Below are positions 11,637-22,217 of a DNA stretch of 64,000 nucleotides, in pieces. Position numbers and translations under genes: made by a program. This stretch comes from Coenobita brevimanus (taxonomy: Eukaryota > Arthropoda > Malacostraca > Decapoda > Coenobitidae): the NCBI GenBank assembly GCA_032717465.1, contig CM064632.1:29935426-29999425 (forward strand). The letters run 5' to 3'. The notes below the pieces were generated by a model, which saw only the letters and a list, made by a program, of their open reading frames with translations, was not told where the DNA came from and searched no databases. The first letter of the stretch is position 1, and every line of letters starts with the position of its first letter.

Positions 11637-11643
11637 GTTCAAT

Positions 11644-11799
11644 ATATGACATATAACTACGTGAATTTCCATGACTATAGTTAATACTTTCTGATATTTG
11701 CTCCAGAAACGAAATCTGTACGCCACCTATTCTTTGTTATACCAGTGATAACAATATTCTCCTGACTTCGTCAGGTGGAGGGTAATAAAATCGAAATCT
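11644..11799. other. Unassigned stretch
   Basis: Short spacer between the LINE target duplication and the second TGGCGAGA block. Nothing recognised. Confidence 0.4.
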
Positions 11800-12095
11800 A
11801 ACTAAAAGTGGCGAGCTCAGGAGAGTTGTGGTGAAATAAGGCGGCAGGTGGCGAGATTAGGTGAGAAGTGACGAGATCAGACGAGCTGTGGCAAGAAGTT
11901 GCGAGATCAGACGAAAAACGACAAGATGTACCGAGTACTAACAAGGGACTATGTTGTTAGGCACAAAATTTGAGGTGTGGGTTAGGATGGACGGCAGAAA
12001 GGATGGCTGGACGAAACGAGGCGAGACGAGACAAGCGGCAAAACCAGACGAGGTAAGAGAAGTGGCGAGATCAGACGAGATGTGACGAGCAACTG
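11800..12095. repeat. TGGCGAGA-type degenerate minisatellite, block 2
   Basis: Variants of AGTGGCGAGATCAGACGAG at 20-30-bp spacing, related to the block at 9736-10065. A diverged piece of the M4 element (near 11930-12000, with AGGATGGACGGCAGAAAGGA) is embedded in it. Confidence 0.75.
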
Positions 12096-12098
12096 CAA

Positions 12099-12215
12099 GA
12101 AATACCAAGGGTTTGTGTGGTTAGGCGGGAATTTTGTGGTGTGAGTGAAGATGGACGGTGGATGGGATGGCGTGATTTCACCAGGGAACACATATCCATC
12201 TTACCACATTGGCGT

Positions 12216-12218
<3 letters not shown>
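12099..12218 (+). repeat. M4 dispersed element beside a GT tract, copy 1
   Basis: GAAATACCAAGGGTTTGTGT through AGATGGACGGTGGATGGGAT to TTTCACCAGGGAACACAT. The same segment, with few changes, lies at 32389-32514. Both copies end at a microsatellite (GT here, a GATA/GA/GACA compound there), so the unit may carry the microsatellite seed at its 3' side. Confidence 0.8.
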
Positions 12219-12277
<59 letters not shown>

Positions 12278-12299
12278 TGCACGCGCGCGCGCGCGCGCT

Positions 12300-12340
<41 letters not shown>

Positions 12341-12495
12341 TGGAGAAAGGGTGATAAGGAGAGAGGGAGAGGTTGAGGGTGATAAGGTGAGACTGAACGG
12401 GAGGGAGAGTAAAAGGAAGAGAGACGGGGGGGAGAGAGAGAGCGGGTGAGAAGGGCGGTAGGTGTCTCAGGGGAAAGAGAGAGAGAGAGAGAGAG

Positions 12496-12580
<85 letters not shown>
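12219..12580. repeat. Compound microsatellites GT-CG-GA then GA-CA
   Basis: GT (12219-12274), CG (12281-12299), GA (12301-12338), GA-rich filler, GA (12476-12496), then CA (12497-12580). The outer GT and CA blocks are complementary and about 220 bp apart, so the whole stretch could fold back. Frames of alternating Cys/Val or His/Thr are artefacts. 12581-12858 holds nothing recognisable. Confidence 0.97.
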
Positions 12581-12582
<2 letters not shown>

Positions 12583-12858
12583 CCCACCATTCTAAGCTAT
12601 AAGGGTGTGTAAGTCTCGAGGGGAAAGGGTGAGTACAAGAGGGAAATTGTGAGTGGTGGATATGGTCAAATACAAGCCCATTCGCCTCCCTTGCCTCCTC
12701 ACTGCTGGATTCAGACACACTTGAAGGAGACGTAGTGGACAAAGGTGCTTCTTACCACCCAACAGACGAATGGCAACATGCATCTCAATATACTAAGCCA
12801 CATTTAAGTATCTACGAATCCAGTGATGAAACAGAGACAGGAGAGGCGAATGGACTCT

Positions 12859-13067
12859 AGGGCCCATATTCTCCTCGGGTAAGGAGGCTCCCTAGCACCT
12901 CTGCCTTAGCGATTTATTTTTGGATATGGCCTCAATATCCTTTTGCACGTTATTTACGAAAAGTGGAGTAATGTTAATGAGATTCATGTAACAGGACAGT
13001 ATGGAGTAAGAAACAAAACAAGTCGCTCAGTGAAAGGTGTTAGGGAGCTTCGTTAACCGACGAGAAA
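12859..13067. mobile_element. M1 MITE-like element
   Basis: About 209 bp with imperfect terminal inverted repeats of about 45-50 bp. The left end is AGGGCCCATATTCTCCTCGG, then AAGGAGGCTCCCTAGCACC and CTTAGCGATTTATTTT. The right end, as printed, is GGTGTTAGGGAGCTTCGTTA followed by ACCGACGAGAA, the inverse of the left end. There is no coding capacity. Further copies lie at 34899, 40271 and 41456, with a partial one at 1811. Superfamily unknown. Confidence 0.75.
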
Positions 13068-13526
13068 ACCACCCCAGTATTTCACTGAACATAGGGTCCT
13101 CAGGTCAGAATTCTACTGCAATGGCTATAGGTATTCGATGTGGCCCCCATACCACAGTAAATAAGTGTTTCTTTACTTCAACACAGAGTAATCTGTTGTG
13201 GGGATCTCTATTAAATCCTTCATGCTTGGGACAGCTCTAGACCTCTATTCCAAGTAACGCCAGACGATATACTCGGTTTAGAGTGAATACCTGGAGCCTG
13301 AGTGAACAATACATTTTGACACCTGGTGATGCACTCCTCGGAACCCAGCAATTTTTCAGGATACTGTGAAAGCGTTTCATATCTGTTCGTCTTAGAAGTA
13401 AAGCGACATTCCTGACCGCTCCTGTACGTCACCGATCGGAAGGGTCAACTCTTCCAACATAATAATAAATAATAAATCAGCCGAACGAAACTAAATGTGG
13501 AAAATATGAAAAGTGAGTTAATTAGA

Positions 13527-13528
<2 letters not shown>
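13068..13528. other. Unassigned stretch
   Basis: Nonrepetitive sequence without a recognisable gene or motif. Confidence 0.4.
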
Positions 13529-13591
<63 letters not shown>

Positions 13592-13697
13592 CAGCACTAC
13601 AGTGGTCATACACACTATATATAAGGAAAACTACCATTAACACCGATAATAACAATTCTGACTCCCTCATCGAGAGAGAGAGAGAGAGAGAGAGAGA
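13529..13697. repeat. (GT)n and (GA)n microsatellites
   Basis: GT at 13529-13590, then about 80 bp of single-copy DNA, then GA at 13672-13697. Confidence 0.97.
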
Positions 13698-13894
13698 CGA
13701 CTATCAAACTTTGCTGAATTAAACTGGAAATGAAAAAAATGAAGTTTTTCGTTTCACCTCAAGAAGTGTTGCGTCAGGGTAAAAGATAGGCGGCATCTCA
13801 GCATTTCATCCACATCAGTAAATTTTCTCCTTTCCCACCTACCATCAAGCCACTTGCGAGGCACCACAACCCTGTTTCAGATAGCATCCTTCTC

Positions 13895-14960
13895 AAGTAT
13901 CGTCCGTGTCGGAAAGCATCGTCAGTTTCCACAGGATAGTTTAGAACAATCGTCAGTGTTGGAAAGCATCGTTCTGAACTATCTTGTAAGTGCTGGAAAG
14001 CATCGTCAGTTTCAGAAAGCATCGTTCTGAACTATCTTATAAGTGTTGGAAAGCATCGTCAGTTTCGTTCTGAAGTATCGTCCGTGTCGGAAAGCATCGT
14101 CAGTTTCCAACAGGATCGTTTAGAACAATCGTCAGTGTTGGAAAGCATCGTTCTGAACTATCTTGTAAGTGCTGGAAAGCATCGTCAGTTTCAGAAAGCA
14201 TCGTTCTGAACTATCTTATAAGTGTTGGAAAGCATCGTCAGTTTCGTTCTGAAGTATCGTCCGTGTCGGAAAGCATCGTCAGTTTCCAACAGGATCGTTT
14301 AGAACAATCGTCAGTGTTGGAAAGCATCGTTCTGAACTATCTTGTAAGTGCTGGAAAGCATCGTCAGTTTCAGAAAGCATCGTTCTGAACTATCTTGTAA
14401 GTGTTGGAAAGCATCGTCAGTTTCAGAAAGCATCGTTCTGAACTATCTTATAAGTGTTGGAAAGCATCGTCAGTTTCAGAAAGCATCGGTCTGAACTATC
14501 TTATAAGTGCTGGAAAGCATCGTCAGTTTCAGAAAGCATCGTTCTGAACTATAGTTTTCTTTTGTTCCCTGAGCTAGACCTTTTTAGATCATATAGCCCT
14601 GCTAGGTGATAGGAGGGCGCTACCCCTCCCGGCGTGGCAGCTACCAGGCGTGTCTCGAATTCACGACCCCCCGAACCCGAGTTCGTCGCTCTACCATTGT
14701 GCCACACTGACCCTGTCGGATGTGTTGTAAAACATCGTCAGTTTCAGGAAACATCGTTCTGAACTTTTGAAAGTGTTGGAAAGCATCGTCAGTTTCATAA
14801 ACCATCGCTCAAAACTTTCGTCAGTGTCGAAAACGTCGTCCATTTCAAACAGCATCGTCCAAATGTATCGTCAGTTTGAAAAAGATCGAGTTAGTTTGCA
14901 ACGCATCGTTTCGGGAGGAATCGTTCCAGAAAACATCGTCAGTATCGAAAAGAACCATAA
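13895..14960. repeat. 53-bp satellite with 180-bp higher-order unit, split by a SINE
   Basis: The 53-bp monomer (AAGTGTTGGAAAGCATCGTC, then AGTTTCAGAAAGCATCG, then TTCTGAACTATCTTAT) starts at 14346, 14399, 14452 and 14505. Left of this a larger unit, marked by CGTCCGTGTCGGAAAGCATC, starts at 13901, 14079 and 14259, giving a 178-180-bp period. GAAAGCATCG also recurs inside each monomer, pointing to an older half-size ancestor. A tRNA-derived SINE (14560-14713) interrupts the array, after which degenerate monomers continue to about 14960. Tracts seen: exact periodicity. Inferred: growth by unequal exchange. Confidence 0.9.
14560..14713 (-). mobile_element. tRNA-derived SINE (family S1)
   Basis: Read on the minus strand, the element begins with a tRNA-like head. 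A box A-like TGGCACAATGGTAGAGCG is followed about 30 bases later by a box B-like stretch around GTGAATTCGAGAC. The body (GCCACGCCGGGAGGGG) and the tail GCTATATGATC, followed by AAAAAGGTCT, come next. The same tail motif ends the SINE at 53395-53516. It is inserted inside the 53-bp satellite. No functional tRNA is called because the anticodon stem is not preserved. Confidence 0.7.
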
Positions 14961-15100
14961 CTTTTAGATAGCATCATCATTTTTGGAAAGCAATGTTATT
15001 TTCGGAAATTTTAGTTTCGGAAACCATGAAGTTTGGAAAGCATTACATCTAGTTTCAAAAATCACTGATAGATTCGAGAATCATAATGACGCAGTTGTCT

Positions 15101-15101
15101 C

Positions 15102-15133
<32 letters not shown>
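15101..15133. repeat. (ATT)n microsatellite
   Basis: About 11 ATT units, followed by ACT/ATC triplets to about 15180. Confidence 0.9.
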
Positions 15134-15134
<1 letters not shown>

Positions 15135-15287
15135 AACTACTATACTACTACTACTACATCATCACCATTGCTATTATTAAAATTATTATAACTGCCAGAA
15201 TTTATTATTATTATTAAATGTAACCCCTTCCAATCAAATGAGTGTTTGTAGTAAGAATAGAAGTAAAAGACAGTCTGGAATAGGGGT

Positions 15288-15600
15288 AGCCGGTGGTGCA
15301 GTGGTAGCATATCCAGCTCGTAAATGTAAGACCTGGAGATTGATTCCTTGGCCAGTCAGACTCATGGACGATGTCTATTTACTCTTTGTTCCTGTTCACC
15401 CAGCAGAGCAATTGGGAACCTGGCTGTAAATTCGATTGTTGCATGTCGTATTCTAGACGAGGACTGGATCTTAGCAAAAAATCACTGTCCTTATGGCCTC
15501 TTGTGAAACTGATAGGTGTTGCTTCCAAGCTTCTTCCTGTTTTTTCGTCTTACTCCTTCACAAATTATAGCCCCAAAGATGAATAAAACTGTCTACTTGT
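15288..15600 (+). mobile_element. tRNA-derived SINE (family S2)
   Basis: The tRNA-like head has a box A-like TGGTGCAGTGGTAGCATA and, about 35 bases on, a box B-like GGAGATTGATTCC. The body contains TTCACCCAGCAGAGCAATTG and GGGAACCTGGCTG, a phrase typical of arthropod and marine invertebrate SINEs (recalled, not searched). The 3' half ends near the reverse recurrent motif GATGAATAAAACTGTCT (15578-15594). Short open frames across it are shadows. The 3' boundary is uncertain. Confidence 0.7.
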
Positions 15601-16460
15601 TTAATAATAAGATTTCATTGAACTGAAGATATGAGTGTGTGTTTTCTCAGTGTAATGCAATTTCATGATTACAATTCTGCATGACTTCTAGGAATCTTGA
15701 ATTTAAAAAAAAAAAAAAATCTAACTATTCGGTTTGGACGCATTAATTCGTCTTTTCCCAGAGGATCAGTACTCCTGTCTGTGGGACACCTGATTATTAA
15801 TTTGTAACGCACATTTTCGCTACTATAGTTGATGCTTTTACCTAATGAAACTCTCTCTCCAACAGCGTAAACACCAAGTCGTGACTGAATGAAATTCGAT
15901 AAGCTTTAATTACGAAAAAGGACTGAGTCTCCATGGTTTCCAATCAAATCAGTCCTCTAATCGGATTGCACCTGCCCAACAACTAACCTGAGAGAAGTCA
16001 GGGACCTTCGTCTTCGTGTGTAACAAATGCGCCACGGCATGGGCACTGCTCAGGATTTTTCCACATGAGGAATTCTACCCTGTATGGTATACAGGAAACA
16101 GAAAGGATAATTTTGAGGTACACCATTGGGTATAAAATGTAAACAGTTGCAACTGAAAAATGAATAAACTTAAATAACACCCCCCCCCCTCTTATAAAGG
16201 GATTAGAGACAACAATATCAGAATTACCAAATTAACACTAGGCTAAGATCATTTGCCCACACCTCCTACAAAATCAAACGAATACACACTATTAAGGCTT
16301 CTGAGCTTTATTAACATATTTATATTCTGGACATAGACTATGCAACAGTTCCCTATGCCCTGGCTACCCTGCTATCCATCACACGAAATAGGTCACCTCT
16401 TAGGCCCTAATACCCTTCATTAATTCTGAATACATGCTAAACTGTCTCATTCATGAATGG
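15601..16460. other. Unassigned stretch
   Basis: AT-rich, single-copy looking, with an A run at 15705-15718 and a C run near 16182. No gene or repeat family recognised. Confidence 0.4.
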
Positions 16461-16462
16461 TG

Positions 16463-16530
16463 TGATGGATCGTTCTTCCGACCTTTTGGATAGCATTCCA
16501 CTGCTCTATCCATTCCACCATCAGCACCCC
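16463..16530 (-). other. tRNA-like segment, possible SINE head
   Basis: On the minus strand the sequence TGGTGGAATGGATAGAGCAG is followed by a weakly T-arm-like GGTCGGAAGAACGATCC. The spacing resembles a tRNA D-arm and T-arm, but pairing of the acceptor and anticodon stems is not convincing. It may be the head of another tRNA-derived SINE; its 3' body is not delimited. Confidence 0.4.
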
Positions 16531-16664
16531 CGATGGTGAACGTGGTGTCTGCTGTCACATCACATCCTCGCCTCACAATTCACTGTCCATGTTCTAAAGC
16601 CCTTTCAGAGTTTTCCGCTGACATGAGAGGTTCCCCTTTTCTTTCACTCTCGCAAATACATAGA

Positions 16665-18197
16665 GTTAATTAGCTTGAGCTTGCCCGGAAGACTTGGGTC
16701 TCTGTTCTTGCGACATTATTCAGACTATGCATATGTTCTTCATCATTCCCTAATTCATGGAAAGATGCCAATATCCACCCAATTCCAAAGAAAGGCAGTT
16801 CCTCTGACTCCTCTGATTACAGACCAAGAGCTGTCACATCTTGGTAAGGTATTTGAAACTTTAATTTATAAGCACAGAGTTAAACATCTTCAATCCAACA
16901 ACTTAATTAGTGATAGACAACACGCTTATCGCCAAGAAAGATCCACCTGACTCATACCATCCATCAATCAATCGACCTACGTGGAGAAACTCATGCAGTA
17001 GCCCTTGATATTTCTAAAGCTTTCGACAGAGTATGGCACCATTCCCTGTTGTCCAAACTCCCTTGCTATGGACTAAAGTCTTTGGTTCCTTTGATTTCCC
17101 CATATCTCAGCAACAGAAAAATAAGAGTAAAGTAGATGATGTATACTCCAATTTCCACTCAATTAACGCCGGTGTACCGCAGGGATCAGTTCTGGCACCA
17201 ACCATATTCCTGGTTCATATTAATGATCTCTTATCTGTCACTCACAGTCCCATCCATTCATATACAGATGACTCAACACTTCAGAGTTCATTCACACTCA
17301 GACACCCATTTACAAAGTCTGATATCTCAAACTCTCAATTCAGTACTCCCATCTCTTTAAATCAAGACTTCTCTATGATCAATGAATGGGGACAAAACAA
17401 CCTTGTCTCATTTAATGCTAGTAAAACTAAATATATACAATTTACTAATACACAGGTATTGCCAGATTCGTGTGTATTACCTTCAATGCTAAAAATATTC
17501 CCATCTCCAAAAGTACTGAAATTCTCGGCGTGTCACTTAACAATGCCCTCAGCTGGACCTTTCATGTCAATCACTTGCTACAACCGCCTCAAAGAAACTT
17601 GGATTATTGTACAGAATTCGTAACTCTTTCACTGACGAGCAGTTAGCTATAATTTATAAGAGTCATGTGCACTCTCAGCTTGAATACAGATCACCCTTGT
17701 GGAATGGATGTGGAGAGGTTGCATTAAAACAACTCGAAAAAAAATTCAGAACAAAGCTGTTAGAATCATTAATAACCCTGCTAGTACTAATAAACTACCT
17801 CCCTTACAAGTAAGAAGGAATGTTGCCTCCCTTGCATTATTTTACAGATATTTTTATAGCAAATGCTCAGACGAAGTTGCATCCATGGTGCCACCTCTCC
17901 ATGCCTTCCCTCGTGCTATACGGGCATCTGGTAGCGCTCATGACTGGACTGTCACTCAGCCATATCACAGAACTTCTGCCTATCAGAATTCTTTCATTCC
18001 CTGAACTGCATCTCTCTGGAACTTGCTTCCCCAGAGTTTTCCCTCCAAACTTCAACCTACAGCTGTTCAAGCCTAACTGTTACAGATATTTTACGAACAG
18101 AGGACGCCAGTAATCTGGTGTATGGATTAGTTTTTTATTTTTATTCATTTGTTTTTCCTTCCTCTGTTCTGTTATTAAAAAAAAAAAAAAAAAAAAG
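16665..18197 (+). mobile_element. 5'-truncated LINE with poly-A tail
   Basis: Non-LTR retrotransposon copy, about 1.5 kb, ending in a 20-base A run (18178-18197). It begins near the RT fingers and runs to the end of the ORF and 3' UTR. It is related to the 10.6-kb copy (both have FNASKT, ALFYRYF and LFK near the C-terminus) but keeps more of the RT. No target duplication is apparent on either side. Confidence 0.85.
16672..18113 (+). pseudogene. LINE reverse transcriptase, frameshifted
   Basis: Domain pieces are in order but spread over all three frames. RT motif 1 region SWKDANIHPIPKKGSS is near 16760. VFETLIYKHRVKHLQSNNLI with ISDRQHAYR follows at about 16850-16940, ending in a stop. Motif A (ALDISKAFDRVWH) is at about 17000. 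Motif B is NAGVPQGSVLAP (about 17165). Motif C is YTDDSTL (about 17262), where most relatives have YADD. FNASKTKYIQF is at about 17410. The C-terminal LEYRSPLWNG and RRNVASLALFYRYF sit after 17650. At least three frameshifts and several stops make it inactive. It is a Jockey/CR1-like LINE; the clade cannot be fixed by eye. Confidence 0.85.
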
Positions 18198-18414
18198 TAA
18201 TGCAAATTGTAACTGGAAAAGTGGAAAATGTTGGTTTCTGGTAATATCATAGCTTTCGAGGAGGTCTGGTTGGTGAGTCTGTGTTGGGTCTCTCTATTTT
18301 TCTCAGCGATATATATTTTTGGCATTTACCAGACTAATTTTTTATCAATTATCATTCCACATTACTATTTTATTATTCTATTTTTAATTACTCATCATTT
18401 TTTCTGATTTTATG

Positions 18415-18415
<1 letters not shown>

Positions 18416-18470
<55 letters not shown>

Positions 18471-18830
18471 TATGGATCAGACAAAACGCTTTTGAAGAAC
18501 CTTATTTCTGGAAGTTTCGTTGTTACCATTACCTGATTATTGTTTTGCTGATCCATCTGCATTTCGAACATTAGTATCATTCCTGGCACGTGATCATCAT
18601 CATCATCATTATCATCACCATCATCGCCGCCGTCGTCGTCTTCGTCGTCGTTGTCATTATTATTCTCGCCCACCTAGCAAGGCGATAATGTAATCGCCTG
18701 CATCTGTGTGTATCTGTGTGTCTGGCTGTCACCAAAAATCCCATCTGTGTGTGTCTGGCTGTTACCAAAATATCCCATCTGTGTGTCTGTGTGTGTCTGG
18801 CTGTTACCAAAATATTCCAAAATCATGTGT
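18416..18830. repeat. (GT)n, (CAT)n and a CTGGCTGTTACCAAAAT minisatellite
   Basis: GT at 18416-18468; CAT/CGC triplets at 18595-18665; then about three units of ATCTGTGTGTGTCTGGCTG followed by TTACCAAAATATCCC at 18695-18825. Unit lengths vary because the internal GT run varies. 18831-19255 shows nothing recognisable. Confidence 0.9.
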
Positions 18831-19250
18831 GTAAATTGTACCCAAACTTTGTGTGTAGTATCCCGGGATATATGGCTCCTTTTTTAATAATTCTAATGAA
18901 GCTACGATGATATGCCTTTGATTGTCATAGGGTTTTACAAGAATACCCTCTAACTTTTTCTTTTCGGTTGCCATTATTAACTATTTTCTAACGTACCCTC
19001 AACGAAGAAAACGGCTATTTAAACAGTTATTATTAGAAATCCTTCAAGGGCCTGTTATACCCAATAACCTTCACTAATATAATACACATGACTTCAGGCT
19101 TCTGAATGCTAGTGTGACATTTAACTTAAGGGGAAACAAAGAAATCCTTTTTTTTTGGGGGGGGGGGAAGAAGCTGCGATGATATGCCACTAGTTCCTAT
19201 CCGACCCTTCATGCCTCACTTAACGATATTCGCTGGTATATGTCGTGACG

Positions 19251-19255
<5 letters not shown>

Positions 19256-19288
<33 letters not shown>
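19256..19288. repeat. (CT)n microsatellite
   Basis: About 16 CT units. Confidence 0.95.
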
Positions 19289-19292
<4 letters not shown>

Positions 19293-19454
19293 CGGCTGTA
19301 GCGGATCAGTATATATTCTATATTTCCTGTTTTTACGGCCGGCTGCTTTGTGGCACCGGAGCTGAAAATGACCTTCAGTTTTAGACACAAAGCATGAATG
19401 TCACTACTCAGTGAAGTTAGCCGAGCACATAACACGGTAATTCTTTTTACGGGG

Positions 19455-19629
19455 GTGTTTATGGGGGGGGGGGATGGAGGGCAGGGGGAAAGGGAGAGGG
19501 AGGAAGGCAGGGGATGGGGAAAGGAGGAGGAAGGAATGGGTGAAGGAAAGAAGGAGGAAAATAAAAAGGGGAAGAAGACTGGAGAAGGGAGGCAGGGTTG
19601 GAGGAAGGGAGAGGGAAGGGGAAAGTAGA

Positions 19630-19682
<53 letters not shown>
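19455..19682. repeat. Polypurine tract ending in (GA)n
   Basis: G and A almost exclusively from 19455, with a pure GA run at 19637-19682. Frames through it (Gly/Glu/Lys or Ser/Pro/Leu) are artefacts. Confidence 0.92.
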
Positions 19683-19688
<6 letters not shown>

Positions 19689-20685
19689 GCATAATATGCA
19701 CACATGCAACAAAGGCTCGATTTGCAGAAAGCGAATGCTAGTGTGCATGTGGCCTTTCAGACAGAGAGAGACGGGGGGGGGGGAGGGGAAGAGAATCATA
19801 ATAGGCGAAAGGGAGAATAAAGAGAGGGTGCATGCGTAAACAAAAATGGCTTGAAAACGGGAATGGATGCTTTTCAAACCCTCCTCAATACAACACGCTG
19901 ATATTGGATGCCTTTCCCTCCTTTTTATTTATTGCAACCATGGATATTAAAACCCGAATATTTAAATCTACTATTATTATTCCCATAACGCAATATGGCG
20001 AACAGTTCATATTTGTACGTCCCTTCCTCAACTCCCTTCGGATGGGTTCTCGTCTCTGTTTTGTTGCGGTTCCCTACAGACGATTTTATTCAGCTACTGA
20101 GAGGCTTTTAAGTATTATGGGCTAACCAGGTTCTCATTATCCCATTCACTACGAGATCTTCCCAAAGGTAAAAATAAGTCTTTAGATAACAAAAACACAT
20201 GATAATATATAAATAAAACAATAACTTCGAAAATGCAACTGATACCATGTATAAAGTTTGTCCAAAAAAGCAGGTCACTTTCGTGTTTCATTCCCTAAGA
20301 ACCTTGCTTTAAAATTTTCCAAGGCCTTGACCCAATAATGCAAAGATTATGAGCACTTCCCATTCTTTAAAAGCTAATAAGTGAAATCTCTGTGTGAAAT
20401 ATTTCTTCTAAAACTAAATTATAATATTCAATGTTTAAATCACTCCTGAAGATCAAGTAAAAGAAAGTGCTATTGTGGACACTACTAGCGATCCCCATTC
20501 GAACGATAATTAACGAGACAGTGACCACTGACTGAAAATCCAGTATTGCGATCATCAGAATCCTATCAAACTCTTTGTGTAAAAGTTTATTAATGCTTCA
20601 GCAAAAAAGTAGATTGATATTAGTGTCCACAATAATACATCTGTTACTGTTCTCACCCCATAACACAGTGGAAAATCTTTTACTG

Positions 20686-20690
<5 letters not shown>
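19683..20690. other. Unassigned stretch
   Basis: Nonrepetitive. The recurrent motif AGACGATTTTATTCAGCT occurs at 20078-20095. No gene recognised; a 97-codon frame at 19832-20125 has no motif. Confidence 0.45.

Positions 20691-20757
<67 letters not shown>
20691..20757. repeat. (CT)n microsatellite
   Basis: About 33 CT units. Confidence 0.97.
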
Positions 20758-20761
<4 letters not shown>

Positions 20762-20894
20762 TTTCCCCTTTTTACATTGTTAGTGGTTTACTTGATGGTT
20801 CATGAGAGGGGAAATTACTGTAAGCAGAATGATGATTATGTTAATCAGGCATTCAGTTTTATATAGTTACATACGTATATATTGGGATTAAACA

Positions 20895-21160
20895 CTGACA
20901 AAAAAAGGACGTATTTCTGCTCAGTAAACACTCAAAGGACTTATTCCTGCTCTGTAAACACTCAAAGGACGTATTTCTGTTCTGTAAACAATCAAAGGAC
21001 GTACTTCTGCCCTGTAAACTTTCAAAGGACGTACTTCTGCCCTGTAAACTTTCAAAGGACGTACTTCTGCTCTGTAAAAAGCTAAGGACGCATTTCTGCT
21101 CTGTATATTCAAAGGACGTACTTCTGCCGTCAACATTCAAAGGACGTATTTCTGCTCCGT
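20895..21160. repeat. 30-bp minisatellite (AAAGGACGTA type)
   Basis: Units of AAAGGACGTATTTCTGCTCT plus GTAAACACTC. The AAAGGAC word ends at 20910, 20940, 20970, 21000, 21030 and 21060, an exact 30-bp period, then decays over two or three shorter units. Because 30 is divisible by 3, all frames give repeating peptides; these are not taken as genes. Confidence 0.95.
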
Positions 21161-21253
21161 AAATATTTCTGTTAGCATCAATCTCCTCGGGTGTCATTTA
21201 TAGAGGATCTTGTTCATTTTTTTACGAGAAACGTATTTCCATAACAGCTTTTA

Positions 21254-21256
<3 letters not shown>

Positions 21257-21291
<35 letters not shown>
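21257..21291. repeat. (GT)n microsatellite
   Basis: About 17 GT units. 21292-21590 has one recurrent motif (TCAGTTTTATTCAAGCTG at 21428-21445) and no gene. Confidence 0.95.
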
Positions 21292-21297
<6 letters not shown>

Positions 21298-21589
21298 CTG
21301 TAACACTCCTAATATAATTTTGAAATGCTGATTACCTGTACTGATGAAAATGAAAGCAGACAAGTAACCTTAGGCACAAATTTAACCCATTCAATCCGAT
21401 TTTTCACTTTAAGCTTGCTACCTATTGTCAGTTTTATTCAAGCTGGGGAGGACCTCTGGCTGGGACAAGGTTTATGAAGACTACATTGCGTGTTAAGCTT
21501 AACCTGAAGTGAAATAAACTGTCTGAGGATAGCAAGAATAAAACACAAAACAGGTCATCGAACTGAAAGAGGTTGGATGAGAGTAAATA

Positions 21590-22215
21590 ATGGACTTCAT
21601 CTTTCCTCTTCCTTCCCAATTCCTTAACTTTACCTGTGTTTCCTCCTTCATCAATTATTTCCAAGGCCAGCTCCTTCCTTCCTTCTTTCCCGCCAGTGTC
21701 GTCTTTTCTTTCTTAATTCTTCCTCATTTACGGCTGTTCACATCCTCATCTTCTAACGTCATGACTGAATCATCATTATCATCATCACCATATTCATCGT
21801 CATCATCATCAATCATCATCATCATCATAATAATCTTCATCAATCCTTTACCTCTTTCTGCCTTGCCTTTCTTTTATTCCCATTCTCATTTGCCTTGCCT
21901 TCTCATTACCCTCATCCACTGGTATTTTCTGCCATTTCTTCTTTCTCCCTGACATCACCTTTCTTTGTTGATCTCTCTCCTTCTCCTTGCCACTCTGCTT
22001 CTTCCCTTCCTTCTTTCTTGCCAAACACATTTCTCCCGTGTTTCCCTCTTGTCATCTCTCTTCTCCCACTTTTTCCTTTTTGCCATCTCTCTTCTCCAAT
22101 TTCTTCCTTCTTGTCAATTCCCCCTTTCCTTTTCTTCCTTCTTGCCATCTGCCGTCTCTCATTACTTATTTTTTGCAGTATCCCTTCTCCACTTTCTTTC
22201 CTTTTGTCAGTTTCA
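21590..22215. repeat. Pyrimidine-rich block with (CAT)n and CTTGCCATCTCTCTTCT units
   Basis: CAT/TCA triplets at 21766-21838. From about 21960 to 22200 a degenerate unit of roughly 35-45 bp recurs, built on TTTTTGCCATCTCTCTTCTC. Open frames here are composition artefacts. Confidence 0.85.
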
Positions 22216-22217
22216 TC

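Noticed and set aside
13895..14555. Possible CRISPR array
   Set aside because: Tandem units are contiguous with no unique spacers; eukaryotic satellite.
14645..14713. A true tRNA gene on the minus strand
   Set aside because: Boxes A and B are recognisable but the cloverleaf, especially the anticodon and acceptor stems, is not; body and tail are those of a SINE.
15288..15586. Short frames at 15238-15429 and 15371-15586
   Set aside because: Shadows of the tRNA-derived SINE.
20859..21197. Repeat protein with RSTSFESLQG-like 10-residue units
   Set aside because: The 30-bp repeat is divisible by three, so all frames give periodic peptides; no start context, no flanking coding signal.
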